Origin: Psilocybe azurescens
Lineage: Eukaryota; Basidiomycota; Agaricomycetes; Agaricales; Agrocybaceae
Direction: 5' to 3'
Assembly (NCBI GenBank): GCA_023853785.1
Contig: JAJIRX010000510.1
Coordinates: 434,001-498,000, forward strand
Length of the DNA: 64,000 nt
A program made the translations under genes and the position numbers. The notes under the pieces were generated by a model. It was not told the DNA's origin and did not search any database. It saw only the letters and a program-made list of their open reading frames with translations. Shown here piece by piece: positions 1-11,214 of this stretch. Positions within the stretch are counted from its first letter, which is position 1; each line of letters begins with the position of its first letter.

Positions 1-1539
1 GAAAGTCACTGAAAGAAGGGTGGAATAGGCGCAGCTCGTGTAAGCCAGAAGAAGCCGCCAGTGGAGGTGCATCTACAAGAGAGTGTAGATCGCTCAAAAC
101 CAGGAGGAGGTCGTAAGGCTTATATCCAAGAAATAATTCTATGAACGTAGACGTTTGTAAGTCGGAATAGTCGAAAGACGATATGAAAGGTGTAGCCTCC
201 ATTTGCGATGTTGCGAAAAGAAACGCAAAGACAGACAGTGCCTTCCCTCGCTTCGGCTCTTCGATGGAGAGTAAGATGCGCTCGTACACTGCATCCAGAT
301 CGGCAAACGGAGCATTGGTTCCTGGAGGCGCGGCCGCTAAGTTGAGAATGATGTCCAAACGTTCGTCCGGTCGGTATTCAGGCGATCCGATAAATTTCAT
401 AACAGTTGTTGCATAGATAAACTGCCCAGACGCCTTCTGAACTAGCCATTCTATGTTGGAAGCCGCTGGCCATGCCGGATGCAAGGTGCCTGCCATGGGA
501 TGTTTAACTTTGATGTCTTCAAAAATGGACTCGACAAAGATCCTGATGTCGTTATCAGGACAATACCTGTTATCCAAGATAATTCGACGGGTGAGTGCGT
601 TCAGATTCTCGTGGTTGAACTCGTTCCTGATAAATTTCTCGGGTCGACTGGCAATAAGAACCATCAAGGGTACAGATGATTTTCGCAAAGCCGAAGAAAG
701 GATGGAAATGATGTTTCGTTGCGATTCCGGTGGTCCACATTCGTCTAGCCCGTCAATAATTATAAGCCGTCGTAATCTCTGCTCCCAGTTGGAATTCGAA
801 GAAATGAGCGCGGCGAGAGGTTCCATGATCAAAGCCTCAAGTTGAATCTCAAGTAGGCGAGAAAATATAAGGTTGTCTAATCCTATGGCATTCGCCACGT
901 ACCTGGCTATACCATGGGTGGATACTGTGAGCTGATAGGCGAGTGATGGTATAAGGTTGGAGGGGTTATTTCGGCCAGGTACTGAACGGGCGAAGAAATA
1001 GTTAGAGGCGAGAATCGCCTTCTTATCGCATATTTCGGCGATTGTCCGTGCGATACTAGACTTTCCAGAGCCTGCTGGACCATATATCCAAAGAAATCGC
1101 TCTTTTTGTCAACGTCTTCTACCCAATCCATTATTTCCCTAATCACAGCATCTCGGGTGTTTGGGTGACATTTAGCGGTATCGAATTGTTCCTCGGAATT
1201 ATAGAAGGCTCCTGAAGCCGTGTTATTAAGAAGAAGTTTCTTCCCTATATTCAAGATGTACAGCAGCACAGTAATTAGCCACTAAACAGAAATGTGTTCT
1301 GTAAGATACCCACATTTTCTATCTCTGGGCGGCGCAGAAATTGCTATATTCCCACCAACATTATTAAAAAGGCTCTCCGTGATGATAAAGATACGCTACG
1401 CACATGACACTGAGTGAATTCTCTTACGAACAGCCTCGAAATTAGGGTAATTTGCTATATTCCCACCAACAGCAGTAAATGTACCCCCAGTGATGCGAAA
1501 GTTCGACGCCGACAAAAAATAGGAGTCATTTTCGGACAT
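1..1539 (-). pseudogene. NACHT-domain NTPase (NLR-like), copy 1, frame-broken and cut by the window edge
   Basis: STAND-type NTPase of the kind basidiomycetes use as putative intracellular sensors. A short first exon starts near 1539 and carries the family's N-terminal RITGGTF stretch. The next block reads GAFYN...CHPNTRDAVIREIMDW. At the A5 run 1103-1107 the frame is lost; one frame over, the same strand continues with the P-loop GPAGSGKSSIAR, Walker B LIIIDGLDEC and the rest of the NACHT domain, running out of the window at base 1 (…ELRLFHPSF). One extra base in that run would rejoin the frames, so this is either a decayed gene or a homopolymer miscall. The 'VGGNIA' segment occurs twice near the 5' end (about 1345-1365 and 1453-1475). 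Paralogue of the gene at 4382-7263; their upstream flanks also match. Identification is firm, gene status is not. Confidence 0.75.
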
Positions 1540-2151
1540 TGCAGACTGTGTCTAAAACCTCATGATTGCATTTTCAGCGCAGATCGTTGATCATTTATCG
1601 ATTACTCACAAGAGTTGAACGTAAGGTGCGTGCCCTTGACTTCGTAACGTTAACCGACTGCCTTGATCAGTATTTTTCCTGTTGAAAAGATAGCAATGAA
1701 ATACGAATTGGATGAGTATATAGATTGGAGGGATCTGAGGTCGTGAGCGTAGGCGCTGAGAGGGGGAAAACTAATCGGGGTCTTGTTCCTCGCATTACAG
1801 CTGACATTCAGCCTGTCAACATGTCACGTTCTGGGCGACTAAAAATATGGACATCCAAAAACAAATCTTGCAGGTCAGATTCTTATACCTAACGGTTGCC
1901 TTACACGACGCACGCGAGCGTCGATGATCTGTGGCAAGCGGGTCTGAAAGAAGTAACGATGAGGCGTGGGAAGCTGAGTGGCCATGAGAAGGGCGCATCG
2001 GATAAGAAGTGGATGGGTGAATAGCGATTTTAAATATGCTCAACGTTGTACATGTCAACTTACGAGCTGAAATTGGAAACAAATGCATGCTTTAATCAGC
2101 TCTATAAGGTATATAAGAGGAGGAATACCAGTGCCTAACTGGATTTAAACA
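1540..2151. other. Intergenic, shared 5' flank of the NLR pair
   Basis: No gene seen. The stretch around 1570-1800 resembles 7290-7500 upstream of the second NLR copy (for example the motif around 1747-1765 against 7440-7460), including a GTGAGT-like donor on the minus strand near 1610. The tandem NLR duplication therefore includes several hundred bases of upstream sequence, possibly with an untranslated first exon. Confidence 0.5.
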
Positions 2152-3890
2152 TTAGATAGATGAACTGAACTGCCAGACTAATCCTCTCCGCAAGGCAGAT
2201 ACCAGTGAAGATATGCTATGCCTTGTGATGCGCTCGACGTACACAGGTCGGTAATACTTATCGTACACCTTTATAAAAGACAGATTCCATTCATTCAAAG
2301 CAGGTTCAGATCCCTCATATTCTAACTTGATCACGGTCAGTTAAGAGCTTCAGAAGGTTGGGTGAACTCACGTTGCCCAAGTTTTCGAAAGCAAGAACAA
2401 GGGATATTAGATCTGGTAGTCTCGTGGCCAACATCAATAAGAGTGTCCAATCTAGCAGGGCAACTGGGATTTGAAGGCGTTGGAGTTCAAGTGACCGATG
2501 GCTGAATAATCCTACGACTTCTGCAACTTCGTTTTTTGTGAGGGACCGACTCGTCAGACAAAGCCTTGTCAAAGTATCACATGATCGGCGGATAAGAGGT
2601 GTAGTCTCGCTCAACGATACGAAGGGGATTTCTAATGATTGGAGATAAGAAAGACATCTCGGATGAGCCAGAAGTAGGTTGTTCATGCGGCCCCATTGAT
2701 TGTGACTCTGACTCTGGGTATGATTATCATCTTCATCTGGGATCGTAGGGCGTTCGTTGTCGGCACCTCGACTCTTAAGCACATGTCCGAGATGCGCATG
2801 TTCCCAGTTAGCCGATAAAGAAACATGCCGAAGACTAAATCCACAGGACTCCAAGAGTTGAATGATCCCAGTTAGGTCAGAAAGGAAATCTCGATGAAAA
2901 GAGATATCAAATCCAAAGCGTCGCAAAGATGTGAAGTCTGGAAGAGCACCGAAAAAGGAAGAAAGATCTGTGGAAGATGATGAGGATATAGTCAGAGATT
3001 GTAGAGAGGATCGACGCTGGTTGATAAATGGAATGATGGTGTCCAGCAAATTCTGTACATCCGGATCTGAAGTTTCGGATGTGTAACCTGTCCGATAATC
3101 AAAGTGGAAGTCCAGCTCTTCAATGTTGTCGAAGTTGGTATTAGGCAGAAGTACTCTGAACTTGGATATCGGTGCCCGCAAAGTGAGCTTGCGCAAACTG
3201 TTACCAAAGGCTGTCCTAGTCGATGTTAGGAATATCAGGGTATCCTTGTTGAGAGGTAGATCCCGCCATTCGAAGTTGAATTCCACTACATTCGTCATTC
3301 CTGCTACGGCCTGTATCATTGACTTCATCATCGTTTCGAAGGAAAGTGGGCCGTCTTTGGATCGCTCACGCTCATGCTGAAGCATCCACTGTGGCTTACA
3401 GCCCCTGCTCTTGAAAAATGGTTCTATGCCAAGTTTTGAGGAAATGGATAATAAAGAGTCCTTTAGCGCACTCTTGGCCTTGTGGAGAGAGGAGGGTGGG
3501 TCGAACAAGATGTCGCGCCTTAGAAGGTATTGGATGAACCAGGCACGTATATGCAGGGTATGCACATGTTGAGCTATTAGAGGAGATCTAAAAGAGATTG
3601 CATGAGGCGACGATCCTCGTGTTGTCTGACGGTACTAAGTGAACTCACTGCAAGCGGTCAAGTTGCTTTACGAAGCCCTGGTCCAGAACAACCCATCGTA
3701 CCTCACGGTATCGCTGATCGAGTGCATAGTTGTAAAATGTTCGATTCACACCCATGTATTGGGTGATGGAGCCTTCTGACGAGACTAGGCGGACAATGAT
3801 GCGCCATACATCATCAGGAATATCGTTGCCAGTTATTGGTGGGGGAGAAATTGCATTGGGTATTGTCCGATCTAGAATCTCCGCAAGCAT
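2152..3890 (-). CDS. F-box-like protein with LRR-type C-terminal part
   Basis: Probable substrate-recognition subunit of an SCF ubiquitin ligase. Exon 1 (3649-3890) holds the F-box-like segment NDIPDDVWRIIVRLV followed by 'VNRTFYNYALDQRYREV', the usual Agaricomycete F-box pattern. A 61-bp intron (3588-3648) joins to exon 2, which begins SPLIAQHVHTLHIRAWF, a common continuation in this family. Exon 2 carries irregular leucine-rich stretches and ends at a 46-bp phase-0 intron (2326-2371). The last exon gives LEYEGSEPALNEWNL and stops at 2152. Total about 540 residues; frames are intact across all joins, unlike the two NLR copies on either side. The actual ubiquitination target is unknown. Confidence 0.75.
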
Positions 3891-4381
3891 ACCTTCAGCG
3901 TCGTTTCAATTTCACCGGAAGTGGATGCGATTAGTCGAAAATGGAGGTTATGTCCTTTGCTTAGAGTGTAGAGGTCGCAGAGGAAATCAGGTTTGGTTTG
4001 CATCTTCAACGATGGTCATGTTATGTGTGAACAGGAGTGAAAGTGACGGTCAGAGCTGTGCACCATTCAGGTTACCACGGCCACGACGTGACTTGACTCG
4101 GAGGATCTATCATCTGTGTCGACTTCAATGTCAGGAGACGTGTCGATGCCTGGAGCACTGGCGCAAATCATTCACAAAAAAAAAGAGTCATAAACACGAA
4201 TAAAACACGTAGATACTTGTACACTTCCGAGCCACCCAAAATAAACAATAGAACATCTAAGATCTATTCACCCACACCTCGTAGCATTCTCTTTAGTAGT
4301 CTGAGCCGACTGCAGATTATAAGCAATGAAATGTATAAGTACGGTATTCTGTAAACCACCAAGCAGTTCTACGGCGACCAA
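3891..4381. other. Intergenic, no gene recognised
   Basis: Promoter side of the F-box gene and 3' side of the NLR copy 2. The open frame on the plus strand over 3754-4203 overlaps the F-box exon antisense, has no family resemblance and is rejected. No clear promoter motif seen. Confidence 0.5.
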
Positions 4382-7263
4382 TCAGTGGATAATCTTATTG
4401 ATGAAGTCTTTTCCTCTCTGCCGTAGTCCCCGTAGTCCCGTCCTCTGAGTGGCTCCCTGTTGATTAGCCACGGCTGGTGGTTGCATGAAACTCGAGATAA
4501 ATGGGCCACCTGGAACGGAGATGGAGCTGGATGGTGTACTTGGCCGTGAATCTCGTTTCCGCGAACTGAAAGACGAAGGCGTTCGACTTGAGGCTGTAAC
4601 GGATACCGGAGGAGGCAACGAAAGGATATTCCTGGGAGGGGGATTTGATCTGTGCTCTTGTGAAATTTCAGGTAGTAAATCATCACAACTCTGAAAAGTA
4701 GGGCAAATGATAAATATAACGTGTATATTGGAACAAGAGCGAGCTTTAAAATCACCTCTATAAACGCATCTATTTTTGACCGGATTTCTCTTTCGTTCAG
4801 TTTTGCAAACGAAACATAGTCGCGATGCCGATTATTACGCAGATATGTCGCCAATCTCTCATCCCGTTGGATTTCAGCGAGAACGGCGTAAAAGAGATTG
4901 ATGACCGTTGCATGTTTGCTATTGTATAGGTCATCCAAGCTAGTATCGTTCTAATATGTTAGCTTGAAAATAGATCCTACAAAACAAATGACAACTCACA
5001 CTTTCTGAGACTTCTCTTGTAGTGTAAACATGTCAAAAAGCTCTGTCGCCAATTCATAATATCTGGTCATGTTTACATGGAAATCTCCAGACTGGGAAGG
5101 GTCAACGAGGATTTTTTGAGTCTCGATAAATAGTCATCGATATCCAGAGACTCGATATAGAATTTGAGCTCGCCAAAAGATGACTCTGGATAGCAGTGGC
5201 TCTGTCGTGATCTAGGAGGGATCCGGGGACAAAAAGCTTGCAAATTGTTGAGAAATCGGCACTATTCGCAATGTTCAAGGTCACCGCCGTATATATGTAT
5301 TGCCATTCAGGACGATTCGAGGCCGACTCTGAAAGAAGGCGCGATTTTATGTAGGCGGCGTATTTGAGGTATACAGATTATAAAGTTCAATGTCCTTTAT
5401 CCATACCGCAATCAATCAGTCAGTCAGCTTTGGATGCATGGAAGAACAGTGGTACCTGTTTTTCAATCCAGTCAAAAAGTAAGGGGACTAGCGAGAAGAC
5501 AGGTAACCATCCGTCGAACATATGCTTTATAAAGAGATCGAAAGGAAACAATGATAGGTCATGAAGCAGATCGCTGTCAGGACGAGCGACAGAAAAAAAG
5601 CTGCAAAAAGAGACGAAATGAGTACTGAATTGTGGCCGAGGAACTTGGAAAATCAGCATCTGAAGTTGAAGTCGTTAAAATGCGCAACAACATGAACTAG
5701 TTTTAGCTGAATATAACGCACCCTCAGTATATAGCCAAGGTGTAAGATGTTTGATACAGATTCTTGCAAACTTACTGCAGTATGTGCCCATATCGATGAA
5801 TAGGTCAGGTCCTGATCGTCGTCTGTCTTGGAGGAAATCGCCAAAAGACGGGTGAAATAGGCGGAGCTCTGCTAGGTCGGGGAGGCTGATAACGGAGGCA
5901 CATCGACAAGAGAATGTAGATCGCCCAAGACGAGGAGAAGATCATACGGTTCATAACCAAGGAATAGTTCTATGAATGCCGCTGTTCGTAGGATGGATGA
6001 ATCGAAAGATGATATGAAAGGCGTAAACTTCATTTGTGATGCTGCGAAAAGAAAGGCAAATACAGACAGAGCTTTTGCTAGCTCTGGTAGCTCGATGGAT
6101 AGTAGGATGCTCTTATAAACTCCATCCAGGTCGGCGAACGGGACATTTTTTCCCGGAGGTGATATGTTGAGGATGATGTCCAAGCGTTCGGATGGTCGTG
6201 CTCGAGGCGACTCGATAAACTTCATGACGCTAGATGCATAGATAAATTGGCCAGCCGCTTTCTCAACCAAATATTCTATATGAGAACCCGTTGGCCAGGT
6301 GGAAGGTAGCGTTATTGCCAGCGGATGTCTATATTTGATCTCTCCAAATTTTGATTCCAAGAACACTCTAATGTCTTGATCGGGATAATATTTGTTGTCT
6401 AACACGATTCGACGGGTGCGGGCGTTCAGATGCCCGTTGAACATGTCTCTGATAGCCTGGTCAGGTCGGCTTGCGATAAGAATAATCAAGGGTACAGATG
6501 ACGTTTCCAAAGTGGATGAAAGGGAAGAAAGGATGTATTGTTGGGATTCCTGTGGCCCACATTCGTCTAGTCCATCGAGGATGATCAAGTTAGGAAACGA
6601 CGTTCCTCCTAATCTTCGCTGCTCTTCAGGCGTAGAGGCGGTCAGGCTAACGAGAGGGTTCACGATCAGAGCCTCAAGCTGGGTTTCAAGTGAGCGAGAA
6701 AATATGAGTCCATCGCGTGATATGACTTCTGCCACGTATTCGCGAATTGCGGGGGTAGATATTAGGAGCTGGTAGACAAGTGTCGGTATGAGGTTGGAGG
6801 AGTTATTGCGGCCGGGTGCCGAACGGGCGAAGAAGTAATCTGAAGCAAGGATCCCTTCCATCTCACACATGTCTGCGATTGCCTGCGCAATGCTGGATTT
6901 TCCAGAGCCAGCAGGACCATATAACCACAGAAATTGTTCCTTATCGTTTTCATCTTTTATCCAGTCCATTATTTCCCTAATCACAGCTTCTCGAGTATGT
7001 GGATGGCATTTGGGGGCGTCGAATCGCTCCCCTGAGTTGTGAAAAGCTCCTGCAGCTGTGTTATAGCGAAGGAGTCTCATCCCTGTGTACGGAACATATT
7101 ACGGTTAACCAAATCATAGAAATGTGTTCAAAAGATACATACATTCTCTATCGCCGGAGTCATGGATTCTATAGTCTACTACGTTATTGGCGATGAATGT
7201 ACCCCCCTGGATGGTAACATTTGCCGAGTGTGAAAACATCCCGCGATTATTAGATTGGATCAT
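4382..7263 (-). CDS. NACHT-domain NTPase (NLR-like), copy 2, frame-broken in the C-terminal half
   Basis: Exon 1 (7143-7263) starts MIQSNNRGMFSHSANVTIQG, the short N-terminus that precedes NACHT domains in many agarics. A 60-bp phase-1 intron (7083-7142) leads to a 400-codon exon with P-loop GPAGSGKS (about residues 96-103), Walker B LIILDGLDEC (about 206-216) and a following IASRP motif; all look functional. At 5879-5882 (C4 on the coding strand) the frame stops with TAG, but one frame over it continues ELRLFHPSFGDF, exactly as copy 1 does. Further exons to 5073 show more one-base shifts (T7 run near 5590, T4 run 5175-5178, A6 run near 5115). The final exons (to 4382), with a Ser/Pro-rich tail ending GKDFINKIIH, may belong to this gene or be a separate small gene starting at 5070. 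Probable decayed sensor; sequencing error in homopolymers is the alternative. Confidence 0.65.
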
Positions 7264-8596
7264 TGTGGGCAAGCCTGAACCTTGATTATCAGCCCCGATG
7301 TGATTGTCTTTGAACGTTGATCAAGTACTCACAAAATGAAAGCAAGAACAAGTTTCCTCAATGTTGCCTAAGTGTTTTGACCGATTGGTAGCTCCACACC
7401 TTAAAGGAAGTGAGGAGGCAGATTCAAGTTTTGACGGGGTCCGTAGGCATAAGCGCTGGAGGAAAGGAGAAGGGTCATGCGTTACATGTGCCCCAGTGAT
7501 TCTGCATGGTCGCACACCTGTCAGTGTGCATGCGGCATGTCATAAGGAAATGTCTAATTTTGGTCATCAACGGTGGATCAAATTTAACCCTCGTCCACCA
7601 TGGTATTGTTGAATCAAGCAGAATGCTCAAGGTCCTGGGCACTCCGGTGATTTGAGTAGGTCGTCCGGGATGGTCCTGATCACCTATAATCGCAGTGCAC
7701 TTTTTGGGATCGAGCTGAGGCGTCTGGACCCATAAGAGTTCGTGATTGATTCAATAGGCTAGGATGGGTAGACAGATAAAATGATGTGGAGGGCCATGAG
7801 GAGATGAACGGGGGATTAACAAACGCTCTGATAATTGAGGTTGTGACTCTGACTCACTTGTCGCTTTTCCTCTTCGCCAGGTCGATATCTCCCTGGTAAC
7901 TGATAAAAGCCATGTGGACACCGTTCCAAGAACTTTACTTAGACGCAAGCTAGCAGCCTTCAATGGCTCAACTAGTCCATGTTTGTCTTTGTGTCATCTG
8001 TTTCATTTTTCTGTCGATATTGGCAATAAGGCTTGATCCTGGTATCATCTTAATTTGAAGTTCTTATAGAGTTCTGAGACCCGAACATCAAGATAGACGG
8101 TGACTGTATTAGGGGGATGATGCAGAACTTCCAAGCGGATGAACAACGAATGAATTCAAATGAACGACGATTCTGAATCTTGAAGAGATTTTGGAAGGAC
8201 CGTGAGTCGTGACAGACGATGATATGTGATGTGTCTCGGTCACATGTGCGCAACTGAAATCTATTATTAGAATTGTTTTGTTCTTTAATCGCCCGCCTCA
8301 GTCAAGTAGAAACAAGCAGCACTTCCTTAGAATGGTAATCCCAGAACGACCAAGTGATGATAAAAGTTAATATCGTCCCCCGTAAGGATGTGCTGGCTAG
8401 AATATCGCACACCGCACAACCCGAATGTAAGAACTATCGCCGACTTTCGAATCTACTTGTTTTTTAAATTTCCTCTCATAAGAAGACATGGTACCCTCAC
8501 ATTGGCTAGCTGAATGAGGCTGATAATTTTCAGTACGAAGGTAGGTTGTTTCAGCACAGATGTCAGACAATAAAATGACCAAAGGTTTTAATCATC
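7264..8596. other. Intergenic, no gene recognised
   Basis: The first 250 bases match the upstream flank of NLR copy 1. The rest holds only short frames without family resemblance. The left part of RING copy 1 (coiled-coil portion) would be expected near 8050-8590, but I could not read it there. Confidence 0.4.
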
Positions 8597-8844
8597 GATT
8601 GAACTATGGGCGTACTTGGCATAATGAGTCCTCGACGTGAAGGATAATGCATGTGCCCACTACGAGTATTTGTCTGCCGGAAAATATTTTCTGTGCATTT
8701 GGTACATTATGTATGACCTAAGTCAAATCATGAGTTAGTTTTGAATTCAATCGTGTTGTAGATGAATCATATCAATGTATACTTACCACAAGGCAGGCAC
8801 AAAGCAGTTTCGCCAATAAGTTCAAGACAGATCGTACAGTCAAT
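8597..8844 (-). pseudogene. RING-finger gene relic (tandem copy 1)
   Basis: Reads as the RING half of the gene at 11215-12602: DCTICLELIGETALCLPCG, then an intron with donor GTAAGT, then GH-T-stop-CTKCTEN...TRSGHMHYPS. Decay is clear. The start ATG is ATT (8842-8844), the Tyr codon after the zinc-binding His is TAA, and the last C-P-x-C pair reads Y-P-x-R. It cannot fold a normal RING. Orientation and spacing match copies 2 and 3. Confidence 0.7.
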
Positions 8845-8981
8845 CGTTTACGGTGTCAAAATTAGGGATCTGGAGGGTCTGGATGGGTGAAAGCGGGGTA
8901 ATCTGAGCGCAGACAACGTTGATCATTCATTCCTCAATCTCGGACACTCCTACACTCTTTGTTCCTGTGAGAAATGATTTA

Positions 8982-8987
8982 CACGTG
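8982..8987. promoter_or_regulatory. CACGTG element upstream of RING copy 1
   Basis: A palindromic CACGTG lies 138 bp upstream of the start-equivalent codon. The same hexamer, in similar surroundings (followed by …AACAT and, in copies 1 and 2, GCGCTAAAG), sits 168 bp upstream of copy 2 and 157 bp upstream of copy 3. bHLH factors are the usual binders of this hexamer; that is inference here. Confidence 0.45.
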
Positions 8988-9628
8988 CTGAACATGCGTC
9001 CAGCGCTAAAGCCGCCACTACTAACAGTGCCATCAAGCGCTTCCATGCTCAAACGAGCTCCTAACTAGCCTACTCAGAAATTTACATTAGTTTATAATAG
9101 AAGGCAGGTATAAGTTCTTCGAGCCAACCCCAACTTCGATCTTTTCGTTCATGATTTATTAAAATAGGGGGCTCTACAGCCTAGGCAGGTACACTGTATT
9201 TGTAGTTACTATTCTCATTCCTACTGAAATATTGCCAATCAGTCATGGTGTTTCCTTGATAAAACCACGATACAGGACAGAATTTACGAGTGTTGACTCC
9301 GCTTTTCACGAGCATGGCGCTTTATTGAATATACAATTCAAAGACAGAGAAGGATCAACTGATGTAGTAGAAGTGGAGTCGGAGGGAGGCAGACGGCACG
9401 GAGAAGATTTAAATGCTTGCTACGATTGGTTTCTGTCAGAATATGACAGTGGCTTAGCACACCAATACGATGCATACCAGTTTCACTCGAGCCTGATGGG
9501 TCTTCAAAGGTGCGATCCCCTCTATTTCTCCTCCTTCATGCATGTGGTTTTATTCTGCGTACCGAACCGGGATGCTTGATGGTGTTGCCAAGCTTTTAGT
9601 AGAGCGGCAAGTGCCCGGCGCAGCTGAC

Positions 9629-10140
9629 CTACAAGATCCTCGATTTCTGCCTTTTTTTGTTCGTCTCTAAAAGAGCTGCATCAAGTAGTTGAACATGCCT
9701 TCCCACTAGGTTTCGAAGACCACTAGCTCCCGCACGGGCCACGCTCAATTCCGTGTTTGAGGCTGCTAGTAGCGCTTGAAGATGTTCGACGTTCATTGCC
9801 GACGAATTTGCCTGATCAAGAAAGACTTTTCCAATGGGCTCAGGCGACTGTAGTGCATATATTTCCCGACTGAGTACAATGTGTCTCCAGAATCTATTGT
9901 TTGTGGACGCACTGGCAATAATGGGGTCTTGAAATGAAAGACAACGGATGTGTCCACTCTGTGTTCTCGTCGATTGATAAAGATTATCTACACACTCGGT
10001 GAAGTATATTATATATGACCTTATATCACGATACAACGGGTATAAAACGCAGTGCAGAAGGAGGATTGTAACTGAATCATACCGCAAGGCAAGCACAGAG
10101 CACACTCTTCGATGTCATAGAGACAGGTTGTACAATCCAT
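9629..10140 (-). pseudogene. RING-finger/coiled-coil gene relic (tandem copy 2)
   Basis: Starts MDCTTCLYDIEECALCLPCG with a normal ATG (10138-10140). After the intron it shows the same TAA as copy 1 directly after GHI (or GHT), then a frame slip, then TECVDNL...TRTQSGHIRC in which the second zinc-binding cluster is largely lost. Downstream, 'KVFLDQANSS...EHLQALLAASNTE' still matches the KVFLNHTSPSS...NHLRVLLEAARQE stretch of the intact copy, so part of the coiled coil survives. The open frame 9629-10105 is therefore a relic rather than a gene in use. Confidence 0.65.
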
Positions 10141-11214
10141 TCAAGGCGTTCGTGATTTCGAGAGTGGATATCAGGAATGTGGGAGAATGAACCCGATTTG
10201 GGCGCAGAGGTAAAGGGCAGTCTACCTCTTATCAGTTACCAGATACTGGATGGCCATTTCGCCTTTGCTCAACATGAGAGACAACATTCATTGGCAGTCG
10301 AAATCCACACGTGCCAAACATCATGTTTTCGGCGCTAAAGCTCCCGCTGCCTAGGCCTAAGCGCCTCTTTGTTTTTTATTTGCGGACTCTCAGACGCAGC
10401 ATATTATGTGAAATCCTAGAAATAAGCTATTGACCGATCGAAATGATTCCTTCGGGAAAAGATGGCCGAAGGGTAAATGAGAGAGATGCAAAATATCTGT
10501 GAGACACGAATCTTTTGTGGGTGCGGAGGGCTTTGGCGGCAGGGAGATGACCCAGAATTTCGGGTCACGTGGTCTCCGATGAGTGAAGCCAACGACGCGA
10601 ATGCGATGCGAGACGCGACGTGGAAGGAAAGCGGGCCGCCAAAGGCCTGAGCGCTTGGGAAAGCAAAGAGGAAATCCGAAACGGAGTCCAAGTGGCTGTA
10701 CCAAACACTGAAAAAAAAAAAGGGAAGAGGTGGGAGGGAGCAAAAAATGAGAGAGATTTGAGAAAAGACTCAGAAAAGCGATATCTCAATCTCTCTATGA
10801 ACGTCAAAGAGGCCGAGAGTAGGAAGGAAAAACTCGAGGCCTGCAGTTTAAGTATTGTGAATATAATATTGAGTGATTCTAAGGAAGCACCATTGACAGT
10901 CTACTTAACAAGGCAGATCATTAAACTGTCTTTGGACAGATGAGGAAGATCAAAGATGATCCCGAAACGGAATCTACATTTCTCACTGATATCTTATCCG
11001 TAGATGAGATGGCTGCGCCCTCATCGTGGAGTATACATATATATTTCATAATAAAGGGATCGTACAGGCCTAAAAGATTGGGAAATAATACAGAAGATTT
11101 CCAATGATGCTAAAATTACACGTCATGTTACGGATTTCTGTTGAGGCATAAATGGCGTAGTTACAGAAAGAAGTGTCCAGCGGCTAATAAGAAGAATGGC
11201 AATTTCAAGACACA
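10141..11214. other. Intergenic between RING copies 2 and 3
   Basis: Holds the CACGTG promoter element of copy 2 (10308-10313) and a GC-richer patch at 10550-10640 with another CACGTG (near 10566) and several ACGCG words. Frames on both strands at 10390-10943 overlap each other, are low in complexity, and match nothing I know. No gene called. Confidence 0.4.
10308..10313. promoter_or_regulatory. CACGTG element upstream of RING copy 2
   Basis: Second member of the conserved promoter hexamer set (see 8982 and 12759). The flanking words match copy 1 more closely than copy 3, in line with copies 1 and 2 being the closer pair. Confidence 0.45.

Noticed and set aside
3754..4203. 149-codon plus-strand frame
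   Set aside because: Overlaps the F-box exon 1 antisense; Arg/Cys-rich random composition.
5850..5900. A short intron to remove the stop at 5872
   Set aside because: The only GT..AG pair would be 36 bp and would delete residues that are conserved with copy 1; a frame slip explains it better.
9232..9579. 115-codon plus-strand frame
   Set aside because: No splice sites, no relative; lies in the decayed zone of RING copies 1 and 2.
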